Notes: generated by a model from the letters alone, not told the origin. A stretch of DNA of 64,000 nt from Bacillus sp. FJAT-28004 (GCF_001280845.1 NZ_LGHP01000001.1:3312418-3376417); one strand, 5' to 3'; shown: positions 44,825 to 54,335, numbered from the stretch's first letter. A program made the numbers and translations.

Positions 44825-45688
44825 TTACACGCGACCTACTTCATTGACTGCTTTGCTTAAGCTTTGATCATAAAATTGGATAACCTTCTGGTTAGCTTCA
44901 TAAGCACGCAGCGCCGACATAAGATCAATAGCCGCTTGCGCGGTATCAACGTTAGAGCGTTCTATGTAGCCTTGTCTTACTTCAACGCGCTCATTCTGAG
45001 CGATAGCGACAGCTTCACCATTATCTCCCGAGAAACGGAAGCTCCCGTTCCCATCGCGCACAAGCAGATTGGGATCATCAACACGGCTAATAAGCAGTTG
45101 AACGCCGATATCCTGCCCATTCGTATCCATGAAGCGCTGGTTATCCGTTAGTACGAGTCTATCAAGCCCCACACCCGCTGGCATCTGAATAGGCTGACCA
45201 TTTGTCCCAAGCACACTTGATCCGTCACTTCCCATAAGGAAACCATCCTCGGTCAGCGTAAACTTCCCACCGCGTGTATATCGAATCTCGCCATTTTGAT
45301 CCTGTAGCGTAAAAAAGGCTTGAGGTTGAAAAGTAACCTCTCCGTCTGGTCCAATATTTTTACCGGAAGCGTCAAAGGATAAGCCGTCTACATCAATGTT
45401 GGAGATCAATGCAAAATCAGACGAGTTATTCGTCTGTGTCAGATCACCCTGTAAATGAATGGACAAGCTTTCTTCCGCAAATACACCGTTAGTCAGTTTC
45501 CCGATCTTAGTGAAATTCTCCGGTCCTGCACCTGTTAATGACAACATCATTTCCGGAAAAGAACGAGTTACAGCGTTTGTCTGTTTATAACCAGGCGTAT
45601 TTATATTCGAAATATTATTCGTCACCGTATCATGTCTGCGCTGCTGAGAAATCATGCCCGACGCCGCGGTGTATAGTCCTCTTAACAT
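44825..45688 (-). CDS. flhO: Flagellar rod/hook-basal body protein FlhO (FlgF/G-like)
   Basis: FlhO is the partner rod protein. The 287-aa product starts MLRGLYTAASGMISQQRRHDTV and continues TNNISNINTPGYK, typical of FlhO. It ends with the FlgG-like QGYIERSNVDTAQAAIDLMSALRAYEANQKV. An AAGGAGG site precedes the ATG. A TATAAT box (45836-45841, minus) in the 173-base gap after mbl is the best promoter candidate; the sigma-D-like ACCGATAA at about 45733-45740 lacks a -35 box. Confidence 0.94.
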   Translation of the reverse strand: MLRGLYTAASGMISQQRRHDTVTNNISNINTPGYKQTNAVTRSFPEMMLSLTGAGPENFTKIGKLTNGVFAEESLSIHLQGDLTQTNNSSDFALISNIDVDGLSFDASGKNIGPDGEVTFQPQAFFTLQDQNGEIRYTRGGKFTLTEDGFLMGSDGSSVLGTNGQPIQMPAGVGLDRLVLTDNQRFMDTNGQDIGVQLLISRVDDPNLLVRDGNGSFRFSGDNGEAVAIAQNERVEVRQGYIERSNVDTAQAAIDLMSALRAYEANQKVIQFYDQSLSKAVNEVGRV

Positions 45689-45861
45689 CGTTGTTACCTC
45701 CTTAGTGCTTCCAATCGATCCTAGCTATATATGTTATCGGTTGAAAGCAAGGCTGCCTGAATAGCTTGTCCATGCGACCTATGACTCATTTACGCCTCGG
45801 CTACGCCCCCCTAAGGCTCCCTACCCGCGCAAATCATTATAATATAGGCCGCTTGCGGTCT

Positions 45862-46854
45862 TTACTTCTTCCCGAGCTTGTCCAAGTTATCTAGAAGGAT
45901 TCCCGTTCCCTTAACGACGCAGTGCATCGGATCTTCTGCAATTAGCACAGGTACTTTAAGCTCTTCTGCTAGAAGCGAATCTAGTCCGCCAAGCAAAGCG
46001 CCCCCACCTGTCAAAATAACACCACGGTCGATAATGTCCGCTGACAACTCTGGCGGCGTGCGTTCCAACACGGACTTAGCAGCCGATACGATGGACATTA
46101 CAGAGTCCCATAGCGCCTCGCGAATCTCTCCTGAACGAATCGTTAGCGTAAGAGGAAGTCCCGACACCATATCTCTTCCGCGAATATCGATTTCTTCCTG
46201 CTTCCCGCCATCTAGCACTGTACCGATTTTTATTTTTATATCCTCGCTCGTTCTTTCACCAATTAGAAGCTTGTATTTATTTTTGATAAACTTCATAATC
46301 GCATCGTCGAACTTGTCCCCTGCAACTTTAATGGAGGAGGCAGTGACAACGTCGCCCATGGAAAGTACGGCTACATCTGTCGTGCCCCCGCCAATATCAA
46401 CGACCATATTGCCGCTAGGCTGGAAAATATCCATTCCAGCCCCTATCGCAGCCGCTTTTGGTTCATCCTCAAGAAATACTTCCTTCGCTCCACTGCGTTC
46501 CGCAGCTTCACGAATAGCTTTCTGCTCCACCGAAGTAATGTTTGTTGGAGCACAAATAAGAATACGGGGACGGCTAAACCATTTCCGTCCCTCGACGCGA
46601 TCAATAAATGCTTTTAACATAATTTCCGTAATTTCAAAATCAGCAATAACACCATCGCGCAGCGGACGAATCGCAATAATGTTGCCCGGCGTTCTGCCTA
46701 CCATGCGATGCGCTTCCTCGCCTACTGCCAGCACACGTTTCGAATCGCTTTCAATGGCAACAACTGAAGGCTCATCGAGTACGACGCCTCTACCTTTTAC
46801 ATGTATGGACACATTTGCAGTACCAAGATCAATCCCAATATCCTTGCTCAACAT
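45862..46854 (-). CDS. mbl: MreB-like cell-shape protein Mbl
   Basis: Mbl forms actin-like filaments that guide lateral wall synthesis. The 330-aa product starts MLSKDIGIDLGTANVSIHVKG and has the MreB phosphate loops GIDLGTAN and DIGGGTTDVAVLS, plus the adenosine motif GVILTGGGALLGGLDSLL. The start at 46852-46854 is chosen because upstream codons lack family similarity; GGGGGA lies 11 nt before it. It follows spoIIID and precedes flhO, the B. subtilis order. Confidence 0.96.
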   Translation of the reverse strand: MLSKDIGIDLGTANVSIHVKGRGVVLDEPSVVAIESDSKRVLAVGEEAHRMVGRTPGNIIAIRPLRDGVIADFEITEIMLKAFIDRVEGRKWFSRPRILICAPTNITSVEQKAIREAAERSGAKEVFLEDEPKAAAIGAGMDIFQPSGNMVVDIGGGTTDVAVLSMGDVVTASSIKVAGDKFDDAIMKFIKNKYKLLIGERTSEDIKIKIGTVLDGGKQEEIDIRGRDMVSGLPLTLTIRSGEIREALWDSVMSIVSAAKSVLERTPPELSADIIDRGVILTGGGALLGGLDSLLAEELKVPVLIAEDPMHCVVKGTGILLDNLDKLGKK

Positions 46855-46978
46855 AAGGCTTAAGTCCCCCAACGAATAATAATTACAAAACGTACGATTG
46901 GTTCCCTTGACACAGAAACCGTTAACGTTTATTATTCGCCAAAAAAGACAAAATTCCTCTATAATTCGCGAAAAAACT

Positions 46979-47266
46979 TCAGTGTTTCCCTGCAGCGAGT
47001 ACTTCACGCTTTTTCGTACTCGTTTTCTTATATTTAATTTTGGTCGCTTCTCCTCCCCTTAGATGCCTAATTGATTTGTGGTACTCGAGAATGTGCTTTA
47101 CCTGATCGGCCAAATCGGGGTTTATTTCAGGAAGCCGTTCTGTTAAGTCCTTGTGCACTGTGCTTTTAGACACACCAAACTCCTTGGCGATCGTCCGCAC
47201 CGTATGCTTCGTTTCCACGATGCAGCGGCCTATTTTAATGGTTCGCTCCTTAATGTAATCGTGCAC
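46979..47266 (-). CDS. spoIIID: Sporulation transcription factor SpoIIID
   Basis: SpoIIID is a mother-cell DNA-binding protein that adjusts the sigma-E regulon and helps switch on sigK. The 95-aa product begins MHDYIKERTIKIGRCIVETK and contains the helix-turn-helix TVRTIAKEFGVSKSTVHKDLTERL followed by a basic C-terminal tail. Its length and sequence closely match Bacillus SpoIIID. It lies between the spoIIQ-like gene and mbl. Confidence 0.97.
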   Translation of the reverse strand: MHDYIKERTIKIGRCIVETKHTVRTIAKEFGVSKSTVHKDLTERLPEINPDLADQVKHILEYHKSIRHLRGGEATKIKYKKTSTKKREVLAAGKH

Positions 47267-47379
47267 GTTCCCGCCTCCCTACTCGAGATAGTTTGGTACA
47301 TTATATGAGTAGGCATCGTATATATTCGTTGTGGTCAAGCCTGACAGGCAGGAATGTGAATAAATTTTCATAAAAACGT

Positions 47380-47409
47380 AAAACAGGCAGGGAATTGCTC
47401 CCCGCCTGT
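47380..47409 (-). terminator. Terminator of the spoIIQ-like gene
   Basis: Minus-strand ACAGGCGGGGAG pairs with CTCCCTGCCTGT-like sequence (stem ACAGGC/GCCTGT plus GGG/CCC, loop AGCAATT), and TTTT follows. It lies about 50 nt after the stop. Confidence 0.7.
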
Positions 47410-47458
47410 ACGACTAAAGTCCTATTTTTACTAACTCAACGTTATTCTTTAGCTCTTA

Positions 47459-48199
47459 TTACTCTTGGATTAATGAGCTTGGGTTTATCGCCTTGCCATT
47501 GCTTCTTGTTTCATAATGAAGGTGGATCCCCAAATCGCGTTCTAAATCATTGCGACCGGCTTTTGCGATAATCGTACCTTGTGTAACGTCATCGCCTTTT
47601 TTAACCGTTACATCCGCTAAGCTTTGGTAAACAGTCACCAGACCGCCCTCATGTGTAATTTCGACCGAATTGCCGTTGGTCGGATGTTCCTCCACATAAG
47701 TAACCTTACCTGATAGCGCTGCAAGTACATCAAATGATTTACCGCTTGGGTCAACAAAGTCGATACCCATATGAGGAGAGAACTTGTCGCCCGTTTGAAT
47801 CAATGCAGCCTCGCGTTCTGCGTCACTTGCTTTTTCGTCGTAGAATGGAAGTTCTTCCTTAAGCACTGTTTTGTCAGTTAGCGGCCAATGGATCGATTCG
47901 TTAGCAGCAATAACTTCAAGGACATCCTCATCCTTGCCTTGCGGTACAGTTGTATCCCCTTGTGTAACTTCAGAAGGATCGGTTTTTCCTGCTGTCGGTT
48001 TCGTATCCGCCCCCTGATAGATCCACATTAAGGTTACGATAATTGCTGCCGCGGCCATGAAGATTGCTGGAGATACCCATCGCTTTGCAAAAAGGTTCTT
48101 CCATCCACTGCTAGATTTGGCGGCAGACGTTCCTCCCAGAACAGTTTTGGGAGTTTCTTCTGGTCTTTGCTTCGGTTTACTTTGATTTTGATCATTCAT
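47459..48199 (-). CDS. spoIIQ: SpoIIQ-like M23/LytM-domain sporulation protein
   Basis: SpoIIQ on the forespore side pairs with SpoIIIAH to form the engulfment channel. The 246-aa product has a cytosolic N-terminus, one membrane helix (about 43-62), a linker and a C-terminal LytM domain (about 138-240). It retains the putative zinc ligands H143, D147 and H228 plus H226 in GIHLHYE, so the site looks complete, unlike B. subtilis SpoIIQ, which lacks one His. Its position between spoIID and spoIIID supports the call, although other sporulation M23 proteins exist. Confidence 0.85.
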   Translation of the reverse strand: MNDQNQSKPKQRPEETPKTVLGGTSAAKSSSGWKNLFAKRWVSPAIFMAAAAIIVTLMWIYQGADTKPTAGKTDPSEVTQGDTTVPQGKDEDVLEVIAANESIHWPLTDKTVLKEELPFYDEKASDAEREAALIQTGDKFSPHMGIDFVDPSGKSFDVLAALSGKVTYVEEHPTNGNSVEITHEGGLVTVYQSLADVTVKKGDDVTQGTIIAKAGRNDLERDLGIHLHYETRSNGKAINPSSLIQE

Positions 48200-48281
48200 T
48201 TTCTATCACCTCACTAGCCATTGTTACCAGATCTGCTAGGTTTATACGTGAGGTTAATACGAAATATTGAAAGAGTTCAAA

Positions 48282-49481
48282 TTACGAGCGAACCCTGAGT
48301 TGTTCCGATAGCTTCGAAGCTTGTTCCACTTGAACGCTAGAATAATAATGAGCCAGAATCGCCTCGGCTTTTACCCCTGATTGCGCCATTCCATTGGCTC
48401 CCCACTGGCTCATGCCTACTCCATGCCCGTAACCAAATGTCGTTATGGAAATAGTTTTACCTTTTATACTCCAAGTAAATTGAGAGGAAGCAAGTCCTAG
48501 CATTTCTCTCACTTCCCTGCCCGAGAAGGTAGTTCCTCCTATAATAATCTTGCTGATTCGATTTCCTTCTGTCTTCTCTACTACGCGAATAGAGGGTTTG
48601 GCAGAGTTCTTCTTTGCTACTCCGAGCTTGCTGTAAAACTCGTTAAGTGACAACTTCACTGTTTCTTTATACTTCGGCGAAAGTTCTTTGTCCCATGGGC
48701 TTGCGACGCTTCGCAAATAAGGAACCTCTTGATTCCAATAGTCCTCCGAGTTTTCGGTAAATCCATTGCTGGTAGAGAAGAAAGCCGCATCTATCGGCTC
48801 GCCTTTATACGTAATAACTTTGCCCTTCGTCTGAATGACCGCTTCATTCAGCTTGCTCATATTGTTCTTCTGCTCATACTTTGGCCATTTGGTTGCGAGA
48901 TCTGCAACTGAAATATACACCTGATGATCTGTCGTATCCGTCACATCGGCTCCCTTTACGGGAACTCCACTGTCATTGCCAAGCAGGATTCTTCGTATCA
49001 TATACGTACGCGCGGCAATGGCTTGCGCCTTTAACGCCTCAAGCTCGAAGCCGATTGGCATTTCCGCTGCTACTACACCACGAACATACGCTTCAAGCGG
49101 GACACTCTCAATCCGTTTTTCTTTTGTCATATAAATACGAACGATGAGACGATCAATGGCATCCATCGTTTCCCCATTCTTCTCATCACCATCTGTGGGC
49201 TTTATCGTCTGCCTAGAATCGATTCCTTCTGAAGACGGAAGCAGTACATCTACATCATCCAACTCGCCCGTTTTCGGTATGGATTGAGCACCAACTTGTA
49301 CAGCAGTATTATCTGTCATTGACCTAGCAGCCTGTACATCACGAAGCTCATCGAGCGAAAGCCTTACCAGAATGATGGATGCACCAAGCATCGCTCCTAT
49401 TGCAAACAAGGCCATCCGTCTGCTTGTCCGCAAACGATCGATCATCGAAACTATTGAAACCTTCCCTCTTCTTCGCCTCAT
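48282..49481 (-). CDS. spoIID: Stage II sporulation protein SpoIID (peptidoglycan lytic transglycosylase)
   Basis: SpoIID works with SpoIIM and SpoIIP to thin septal peptidoglycan for engulfment. The 399-aa product has an N-terminal membrane helix (about 24-44) and the SpoIID domain with VRGVVAAEMPIGFELEALKA (the Glu is the proposed catalytic residue) and FGYGHGVGMSQWGANGMA. The ATG at 49479-49481 follows GGAAGGAG; a GTG 15 nt upstream overlaps that site. In B. subtilis it directly follows murAA; here about 12 kb separates them. Confidence 0.95.
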   Translation of the reverse strand: MRRRRGKVSIVSMIDRLRTSRRMALFAIGAMLGASIILVRLSLDELRDVQAARSMTDNTAVQVGAQSIPKTGELDDVDVLLPSSEGIDSRQTIKPTDGDEKNGETMDAIDRLIVRIYMTKEKRIESVPLEAYVRGVVAAEMPIGFELEALKAQAIAARTYMIRRILLGNDSGVPVKGADVTDTTDHQVYISVADLATKWPKYEQKNNMSKLNEAVIQTKGKVITYKGEPIDAAFFSTSNGFTENSEDYWNQEVPYLRSVASPWDKELSPKYKETVKLSLNEFYSKLGVAKKNSAKPSIRVVEKTEGNRISKIIIGGTTFSGREVREMLGLASSQFTWSIKGKTISITTFGYGHGVGMSQWGANGMAQSGVKAEAILAHYYSSVQVEQASKLSEQLRVRS

Positions 49482-49605
49482 GAGCTCTCCTTCCACCTTG
49501 GCCGGAAAAAGGAAGCAGGAATCAGCTTTCGCCGACCCCCTCTCTCTTAATCCGATCCTGATGGTTCATTCTATGAGTACAAATGATAGGGTAGAACCTT
49601 AAAGT

Positions 49606-50796
49606 CTAATCATGGCGAAGCGCGTCAACCGGCCGTAGGCCTGCCGCTTTATTTGCGGGCAGATAGCCAAATATGACGCCCACGAGAGCAGAGAATACAA
49701 AAGCCAGCCATACGGTATCTAAAGGAACTTCTGTCTCTGTATGCATAACCATTCCAATCGTAAAAGAGGCAATATATCCGAGCCCAATTCCGAGTGCACC
49801 GCCCAAACCGCTAATGCACACAGCCTCTACTAAAAATTGAAACATAATATCCCGTTTTTTTGCTCCCAATGATTTTCGGATGCCAATCTCTCTCGTACGT
49901 TCAGTTACAGACACTAGCATAATATTCATAATGCCGATTCCACCTACGATAAGTGAAATGATCGCCACATAAATGAGCTGCCTGTTCATCGTTTCATTAA
50001 CAGAATTTAATGTTTTCATCGCTTCTTCTTGATTAAATACCCTGTAGGCATTCTCATTGCCTCGGAATTTCTCATAGAGAACGGCCTCTACTGCAGTAAC
50101 AGTGGCAGCCATGCGATCTATATCCGACACCATTAAGTTAATAGTAGAAACGCCGCTTGTTTGAAATATTTTCTGAGCCGTAGTTATAGGAATTAGTATT
50201 TTCTCGTCGTTTGATCCGGTCAGTGAGCTCCCTTGTGATTCGAGCAGTCCAACAATTGTAAAAATATAACCGTTAATCGTTATTTTCTTGCCTACTGCTG
50301 CCGCCGGATCCTCTCCCTCGTCCTCAAATAAATCGATTGCGGTATCTACGCCGATAAGCGCAACCTTTGTATTATTTTTTATATCTGGAGAAGCGATATA
50401 TCTACCATCCTGTACGGGAAAACTCTTTACTTCCTCGTAAGCAGCAGTTATCCCTTCTACGTTAACAGATACTTGAGTCTTACCATACTTCGCATAACCG
50501 GTAGTACTCGTGACTGGCGCAACCCCCGCTATATTCATAACATCCCCAAGCTCATTTGCTTCATCTACCGAAAGCGTTGTAACCGTTCCACGACCCAGAA
50601 TGTTAACAGAGAGCGAGTTAGGGCTCCCAAGTGAAGATACCTGCTTAGCTACTTCATTGGAGGATGCCTTCCCCATAGCTACGAGCGCAATTACCGTTGC
50701 AACGCCAATCAATATACCGAGCATCGATAGGATTGTTCTAAGCTTGTTGGATAAGACGCTCTTGACTGCCATTTTGAGGCCTTGCGTAAGCTTCAT
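49606..50796 (-). CDS. MacB/YknZ-type ABC transporter permease (FtsX domain)
   Basis: The 396-aa permease is the membrane part of a tripartite-type exporter. It has an N-terminal helix (about 17-45), an extracytoplasmic MacB_PCD domain (about 50-265) and three C-terminal FtsX helices (about 275-385) ending PANKAAGLRPVDALRHD. It overlaps the ATPase gene by 59 nt. With the downstream ATPase and adaptor it resembles B. subtilis YknZ of the YknWXYZ toxin-resistance system; the substrate is unknown. Confidence 0.92.
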   Translation of the reverse strand: MKLTQGLKMAVKSVLSNKLRTILSMLGILIGVATVIALVAMGKASSNEVAKQVSSLGSPNSLSVNILGRGTVTTLSVDEANELGDVMNIAGVAPVTSTTGYAKYGKTQVSVNVEGITAAYEEVKSFPVQDGRYIASPDIKNNTKVALIGVDTAIDLFEDEGEDPAAAVGKKITINGYIFTIVGLLESQGSSLTGSNDEKILIPITTAQKIFQTSGVSTINLMVSDIDRMAATVTAVEAVLYEKFRGNENAYRVFNQEEAMKTLNSVNETMNRQLIYVAIISLIVGGIGIMNIMLVSVTERTREIGIRKSLGAKKRDIMFQFLVEAVCISGLGGALGIGLGYIASFTIGMVMHTETEVPLDTVWLAFVFSALVGVIFGYLPANKAAGLRPVDALRHD

Positions 50797-51505
50797 CGCT
50801 GTCCCTCCTCTCTTGCTCCCGCTCCGTCAACACCCCATCTCGAATAATGACTGTACGGCTTGCTCGTTTGGCTACTTCCATATCATGTGTAATTAAAACG
50901 ATAGTCTGACCCGCGCTGTGCAGCTCATCCATCATATTTAGCACTTCCATGCCAGTCTTAGAGTCAAGCGCCCCTGTTGGCTCATCAGCAAGTAGTATTG
51001 GGGGATTAGTCGCCAGCGCGCGCGCAATGCCAACACGTTGTTGCTGTCCGCCTGATAGCTCGTTTTGGCGGTGATTCATCCGATCGCCAAGCCCTACTCT
51101 CTCCAGCGCTTCCATTGCTCTCAATCGCCGCTCTTTGCCAGGCAAGCCCCGATAAATAAGCGGAAGCTCGCAGTTCTCTAGTGCTGTAAGCTTCGGAAGC
51201 AAATGATACCCTTGAAAAATAAATCCGATCTTTTTATTGCGAATTTCCGTCAGCTTATTGTCGTTTTGTCCAGTCACCTCAAGCCCTTCAAGCTTGTAGC
51301 TTCCTTCGCTCGGCAAATCGAGACAGCCAATAATGTTCATTAGCGTCGACTTCCCAGATCCGGATGGACCAACGATGGCTAGAAAATCACCGTGTGCAAC
51401 CGTGAGGGAAACCTCGTGCAGCACGGTCATTTTTTCACGCGCCATCATATAAAACTTTGAAATATTGTTCATTTCTATTAAAGGAGCATTCAGCGTTGAA
51501 CTCAT
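50738..51505 (-). CDS. MacB/YknY-type ABC transporter ATPase
   Basis: The 255-aa ATPase drives the exporter. It has Walker [10 protein letters not shown], the Q-loop FQGYHLLP, the signature [16 protein letters not shown] and Walker [13 protein letters not shown] with the H-loop THD, matching the LolD/YknY subclass. It overlaps the adaptor by 4 nt (ATGA) and the permease by 59 nt, so the three are translated together. Confidence 0.95.
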   Translation of the reverse strand: MSSTLNAPLIEMNNISKFYMMAREKMTVLHEVSLTVAHGDFLAIVGPSGSGKSTLMNIIGCLDLPSEGSYKLEGLEVTGQNDNKLTEIRNKKIGFIFQGYHLLPKLTALENCELPLIYRGLPGKERRLRAMEALERVGLGDRMNHRQNELSGGQQQRVGIARALATNPPILLADEPTGALDSKTGMEVLNMMDELHSAGQTIVLITHDMEVAKRASRTVIIRDGVLTEREQERRDSDEAYARPQNGSQERLIQQA

Positions 51506-53010
51506 CGGATACCACCCGCTCCTGTTCGCATTCCTCCACCCATGCCTCCGTTGCCCATTCCGCCTGGGAAGACCATTACGTCGCCAGCGAAACCGCCCTG
51601 CCGCATCGTCATCTCCGTAGATCCACTGCCCATGCCAGCCGCTCCTTGGGCAATCGGAACAAGCACACTGTCCCCTTCTTTCAGCCCTGAGACAATTTCC
51701 ACAAAATTCTCATTACTAAGTCCTGTTGTCACCTCTACGAGCTTACCGCCAAGCGCATCCGGCATTCGGCCGCCAGCACGGCCTCCTGCTGCAAACCCGC
51801 CTCCAGTGGCTGCACGGTTTGCGCCTGCTTGTCCTGCAGGAGCCGCTCCATCCACTGCCGTTGATTGAACCGCTCCTGCTCTTGCTCCAGCACCTTGCCT
51901 CGCAGCTCCTGCTCCTGCTCCTGTACCAGCTCCCTCAGCCGGAGCTTTCTGAGCTCCGCTTGTCGCATTGCCTTGACCAGCTGCAGCCCCTTGCTTCCCG
52001 CTTGCGGCTCCGCCGGGACCATCTGCTCCCTCTTGCTGCTGCCCTACTCCCGCTGGTGCAGCCTCTCCGCCGTTTTCAGCCGGAACACGAACGAAAGACC
52101 TTGTTCCCATTTCGACAACGGCATTCACCGGTACAAGAATGATATCTTCCTTTGATGCAATCGTTATTGCTGCTTCACCAGACATACCCGCCTTAACACC
52201 CTCGATGTCCTTAAGCAGTAGGTTAACTTCAAAAGCTGATGAACCGTTATTTGATGTACCCTCCATCGCAATTTCAGATACGGTCGCATCGATCGTCTTG
52301 TCGGTAAGTGCGCTTAAGGATAGGTCTGCCGTTTGCTTAACTTTTAAAGAAGATATATCAAGCTCATCCACAGACGTAACAAATTCCAGCTTCGTATAAT
52401 CTACAATTGTAGCTATCGCCGTACTTGCATTTACCTCATCGCCTACTTCAATAGTCATTTCGGTAACTTCGCCATCGATGGAGGCTGTCACCACTTTTTC
52501 CTCTTTTTCTTGTTCATCATAAATATCTTGCAATTGATCTTGGTAGTCCGCTATCTCGTCATTTGCATTTTCAATATTTTTTTGAAGCGATTCCTTCGTA
52601 GCCTCTTCATTTTCAGTGCCCGTTGCTTCCTTATAATTTTGTTGATATCCAGTAATCGTTTCTTGCAGTTTTTTAATGCTTTTCTCAATCGTTTTTATTT
52701 TGTCATCATTGTCATCCGCAGCCTCAAAGGTAACAAGAACTTGCCCTGCTTTGATCTTGTCCCCTTTTTTGACATTCACAGTGGCTATGGTGCCGCTCTT
52801 GCCTGCAGTCACCGTTTCCCTCGAATTAGCTGCTACTGATCCAGTTCCGCTAATTTGTTTGACGATTGACCCTTTGGTAGCCTGCACAGTCAGAGATGTA
52901 GGCATCACACCTGCTGCTTCCTTATCCTTAGCAAAATAAAAATAATATGCACCTGCTCCAGCTGCGGCAAAAATGATTAAAATGCCGAGCCCTATCGTCC
53001 ACTTCTTCAT
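51502..53010 (-). CDS. YknX-like membrane fusion (adaptor) protein with Gly/Ala-rich insertion
   Basis: The 502-aa HlyD/RND-type adaptor has an N-terminal membrane anchor (about 4-24), a barrel-sandwich strand, a coiled-coil hairpin (about 108-160) and beta-barrel domains. Between about residues 310 and 430 lies an unusual Gly/Ala/Gln-rich stretch (for example QGAAAGQGNATSGAQKAPAE) with no structure I recognise, followed by the rest of the membrane-proximal domain. The C-terminus is a Gly/Met-rich tail (GMGNGGMGGGMRTGAGG). The ATG at 53008-53010 follows AAGGTGG. Direct repeats TTCAT lie upstream. Confidence 0.9.
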   Translation of the reverse strand: MKKWTIGLGILIIFAAAGAGAYYFYFAKDKEAAGVMPTSLTVQATKGSIVKQISGTGSVAANSRETVTAGKSGTIATVNVKKGDKIKAGQVLVTFEAADDNDDKIKTIEKSIKKLQETITGYQQNYKEATGTENEEATKESLQKNIENANDEIADYQDQLQDIYDEQEKEEKVVTASIDGEVTEMTIEVGDEVNASTAIATIVDYTKLEFVTSVDELDISSLKVKQTADLSLSALTDKTIDATVSEIAMEGTSNNGSSAFEVNLLLKDIEGVKAGMSGEAAITIASKEDIILVPVNAVVEMGTRSFVRVPAENGGEAAPAGVGQQQEGADGPGGAASGKQGAAAGQGNATSGAQKAPAEGAGTGAGAGAARQGAGARAGAVQSTAVDGAAPAGQAGANRAATGGGFAAGGRAGGRMPDALGGKLVEVTTGLSNENFVEIVSGLKEGDSVLVPIAQGAAGMGSGSTEMTMRQGGFAGDVMVFPGGMGNGGMGGGMRTGAGGIR

Positions 53011-53100
53011 CTGCTTTAATCCACCTTCCATCGGTCTTAGTGAGATCGACTATAGCACTCAAAAATGAACGGAAGATGAACAAGCTTGCCTCCTTTAGCG

Positions 53101-54335
53101 GTGTAAGAATACGAGGGTGCTTACAGCCATTCTTTCTGCCGCCACACACACCGTATTCGCACAATAAGAACGCATACGTGCTTACAGACGACTAATCATG
53201 CCTATTTCTTCGCTGTAAGAACACCTGCGTGCTTATAGCCATTCTTTCTGCCGCCACATACGCCGTATTCGCACCATAAGAACACATACGTGCTTACAGA
53301 CAACTAATCATGCCTATTTCTTCGCTGTAAGAACACCTGCGTGCTTTCAGCCATTCTTTCTGCTGCCACATACGCCGTATTCGTACCATAAGAACACATA
53401 CGTGCTTACAGACGACTAATCATGCCTATTTCTTCGCTGTAAGAACACCTGCGTTCTTACAGTCATTCTTTCTGCCGCCACACACGCCGTATTCGCACCA
53501 TAAGAACACATACGTGCTTACAGACAACTAATCATGCCTATTTCTTCGCTGTAAGAACACCTGCGTTCTTACAGACGACTAATCATGCCTATTTCTTCGC
53601 TGTAAGGACACCTGCGTGCTTACAGCCGTTCTTTCTGCCGCCTCATACGTCGTATTCGCACAATAAGAACGCATACGTGCTTACAGACAACTAATCATGC
53701 CTATTTCTTCGCTGTAAGAGCACTGGCGTGCTTACAGCCGTTCTTTCTGCCACCTCATACGCCGTATTCGCACAATAAGAACGCATACGTGCTTACAGAC
53801 AACTAATCATGCCTATTTCTTCGCTGTAAGAACACCTGCGTGCTTACAGCCATTCTTTCTGCCGCCTCATACGTCGTATTCGCACAATAAGAACGCATAC
53901 GTGCTTACAGACGACTAACCACGGTTATTTCTTGACTGTAAAAACACTGGCGTGCTTATAGCCATTCTTTCTGCCAACTCATACGCGTATTCGCACCATA
54001 AGAACACATACGTGCTTACAGACGACTAACCACGGTTATTTCTTGACTGTAAGAACACCTGCGTTCTTACAATCATTCTTTCTGCCGCCTCATACGCCGT
54101 ATTCGCACAATAAGAACGCATACGTGCTTACAGACGACTAACCATACCTATTCCTTCGCTGTAAGGACACCTGCGTGCTTACAGCCATTCTTTCTGCCAA
54201 CTCATACGCGTATTCGCACCATAAGAACACATACGTGCTTACAGACGACTAACCACGGTTATTTCTTGACTGTAAGAACACTGGCGTGCTTACAGCCATC
54301 TAATCATCGCTTTTTCCTCAGTGTAAGAACGCGTA
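53101..54335. repeat. Non-coding array of about 112-bp palindrome-rich tandem repeats; gap contents 53011-54420
   Basis: Units start at 53101, 53213, 53325, 53437, 53549, 53600, 53712, 53824, 53936, 54047, 54159 and 54270, so ten are 111-112 bp, one is 51 bp and the last is partial. Each full unit holds two imperfect dyads, CTGTAAGAACACCTGCGTGC-TTACAG and TAAGAACACATACGTGCTTA-CAG, separated by a 38-nt spacer (CCATTCTTTCTGCCG start) and a 25-nt spacer (ACGACTAATCATG start). The dyad ends fall 61 and 51 bp apart in alternation. All frames are interrupted by stops. Unit variants (ACTAATCATG versus ACTAACCACG; CACATACG versus CTCATACG) cluster towards the two ends. It lies upstream of the YknX-like operon. 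Function unknown. Confidence 0.93.

Noticed and set aside
45725-45765. Sigma-D promoter for flhO
   Set aside because: ACCGATAA is a fair -10, but there is no TAAA-like -35 at 15-16 nt.
45689-45861. Riboswitch in the mbl-flhO gap
   Set aside because: G-rich segments drew attention, but I could not match the conserved core of any aptamer class I know.
45878-46879. 333-aa plus-strand open frame opposite mbl
   Set aside because: It is the antisense shadow of mbl: Ser/Pro-rich translation, no ribosome site, and mbl is unmistakable on the other strand.
53101-54335. CRISPR array
   Set aside because: Repeats are 112 bp with internal dyads, and the intervening sequences are conserved between units rather than unique; no cas genes are nearby.
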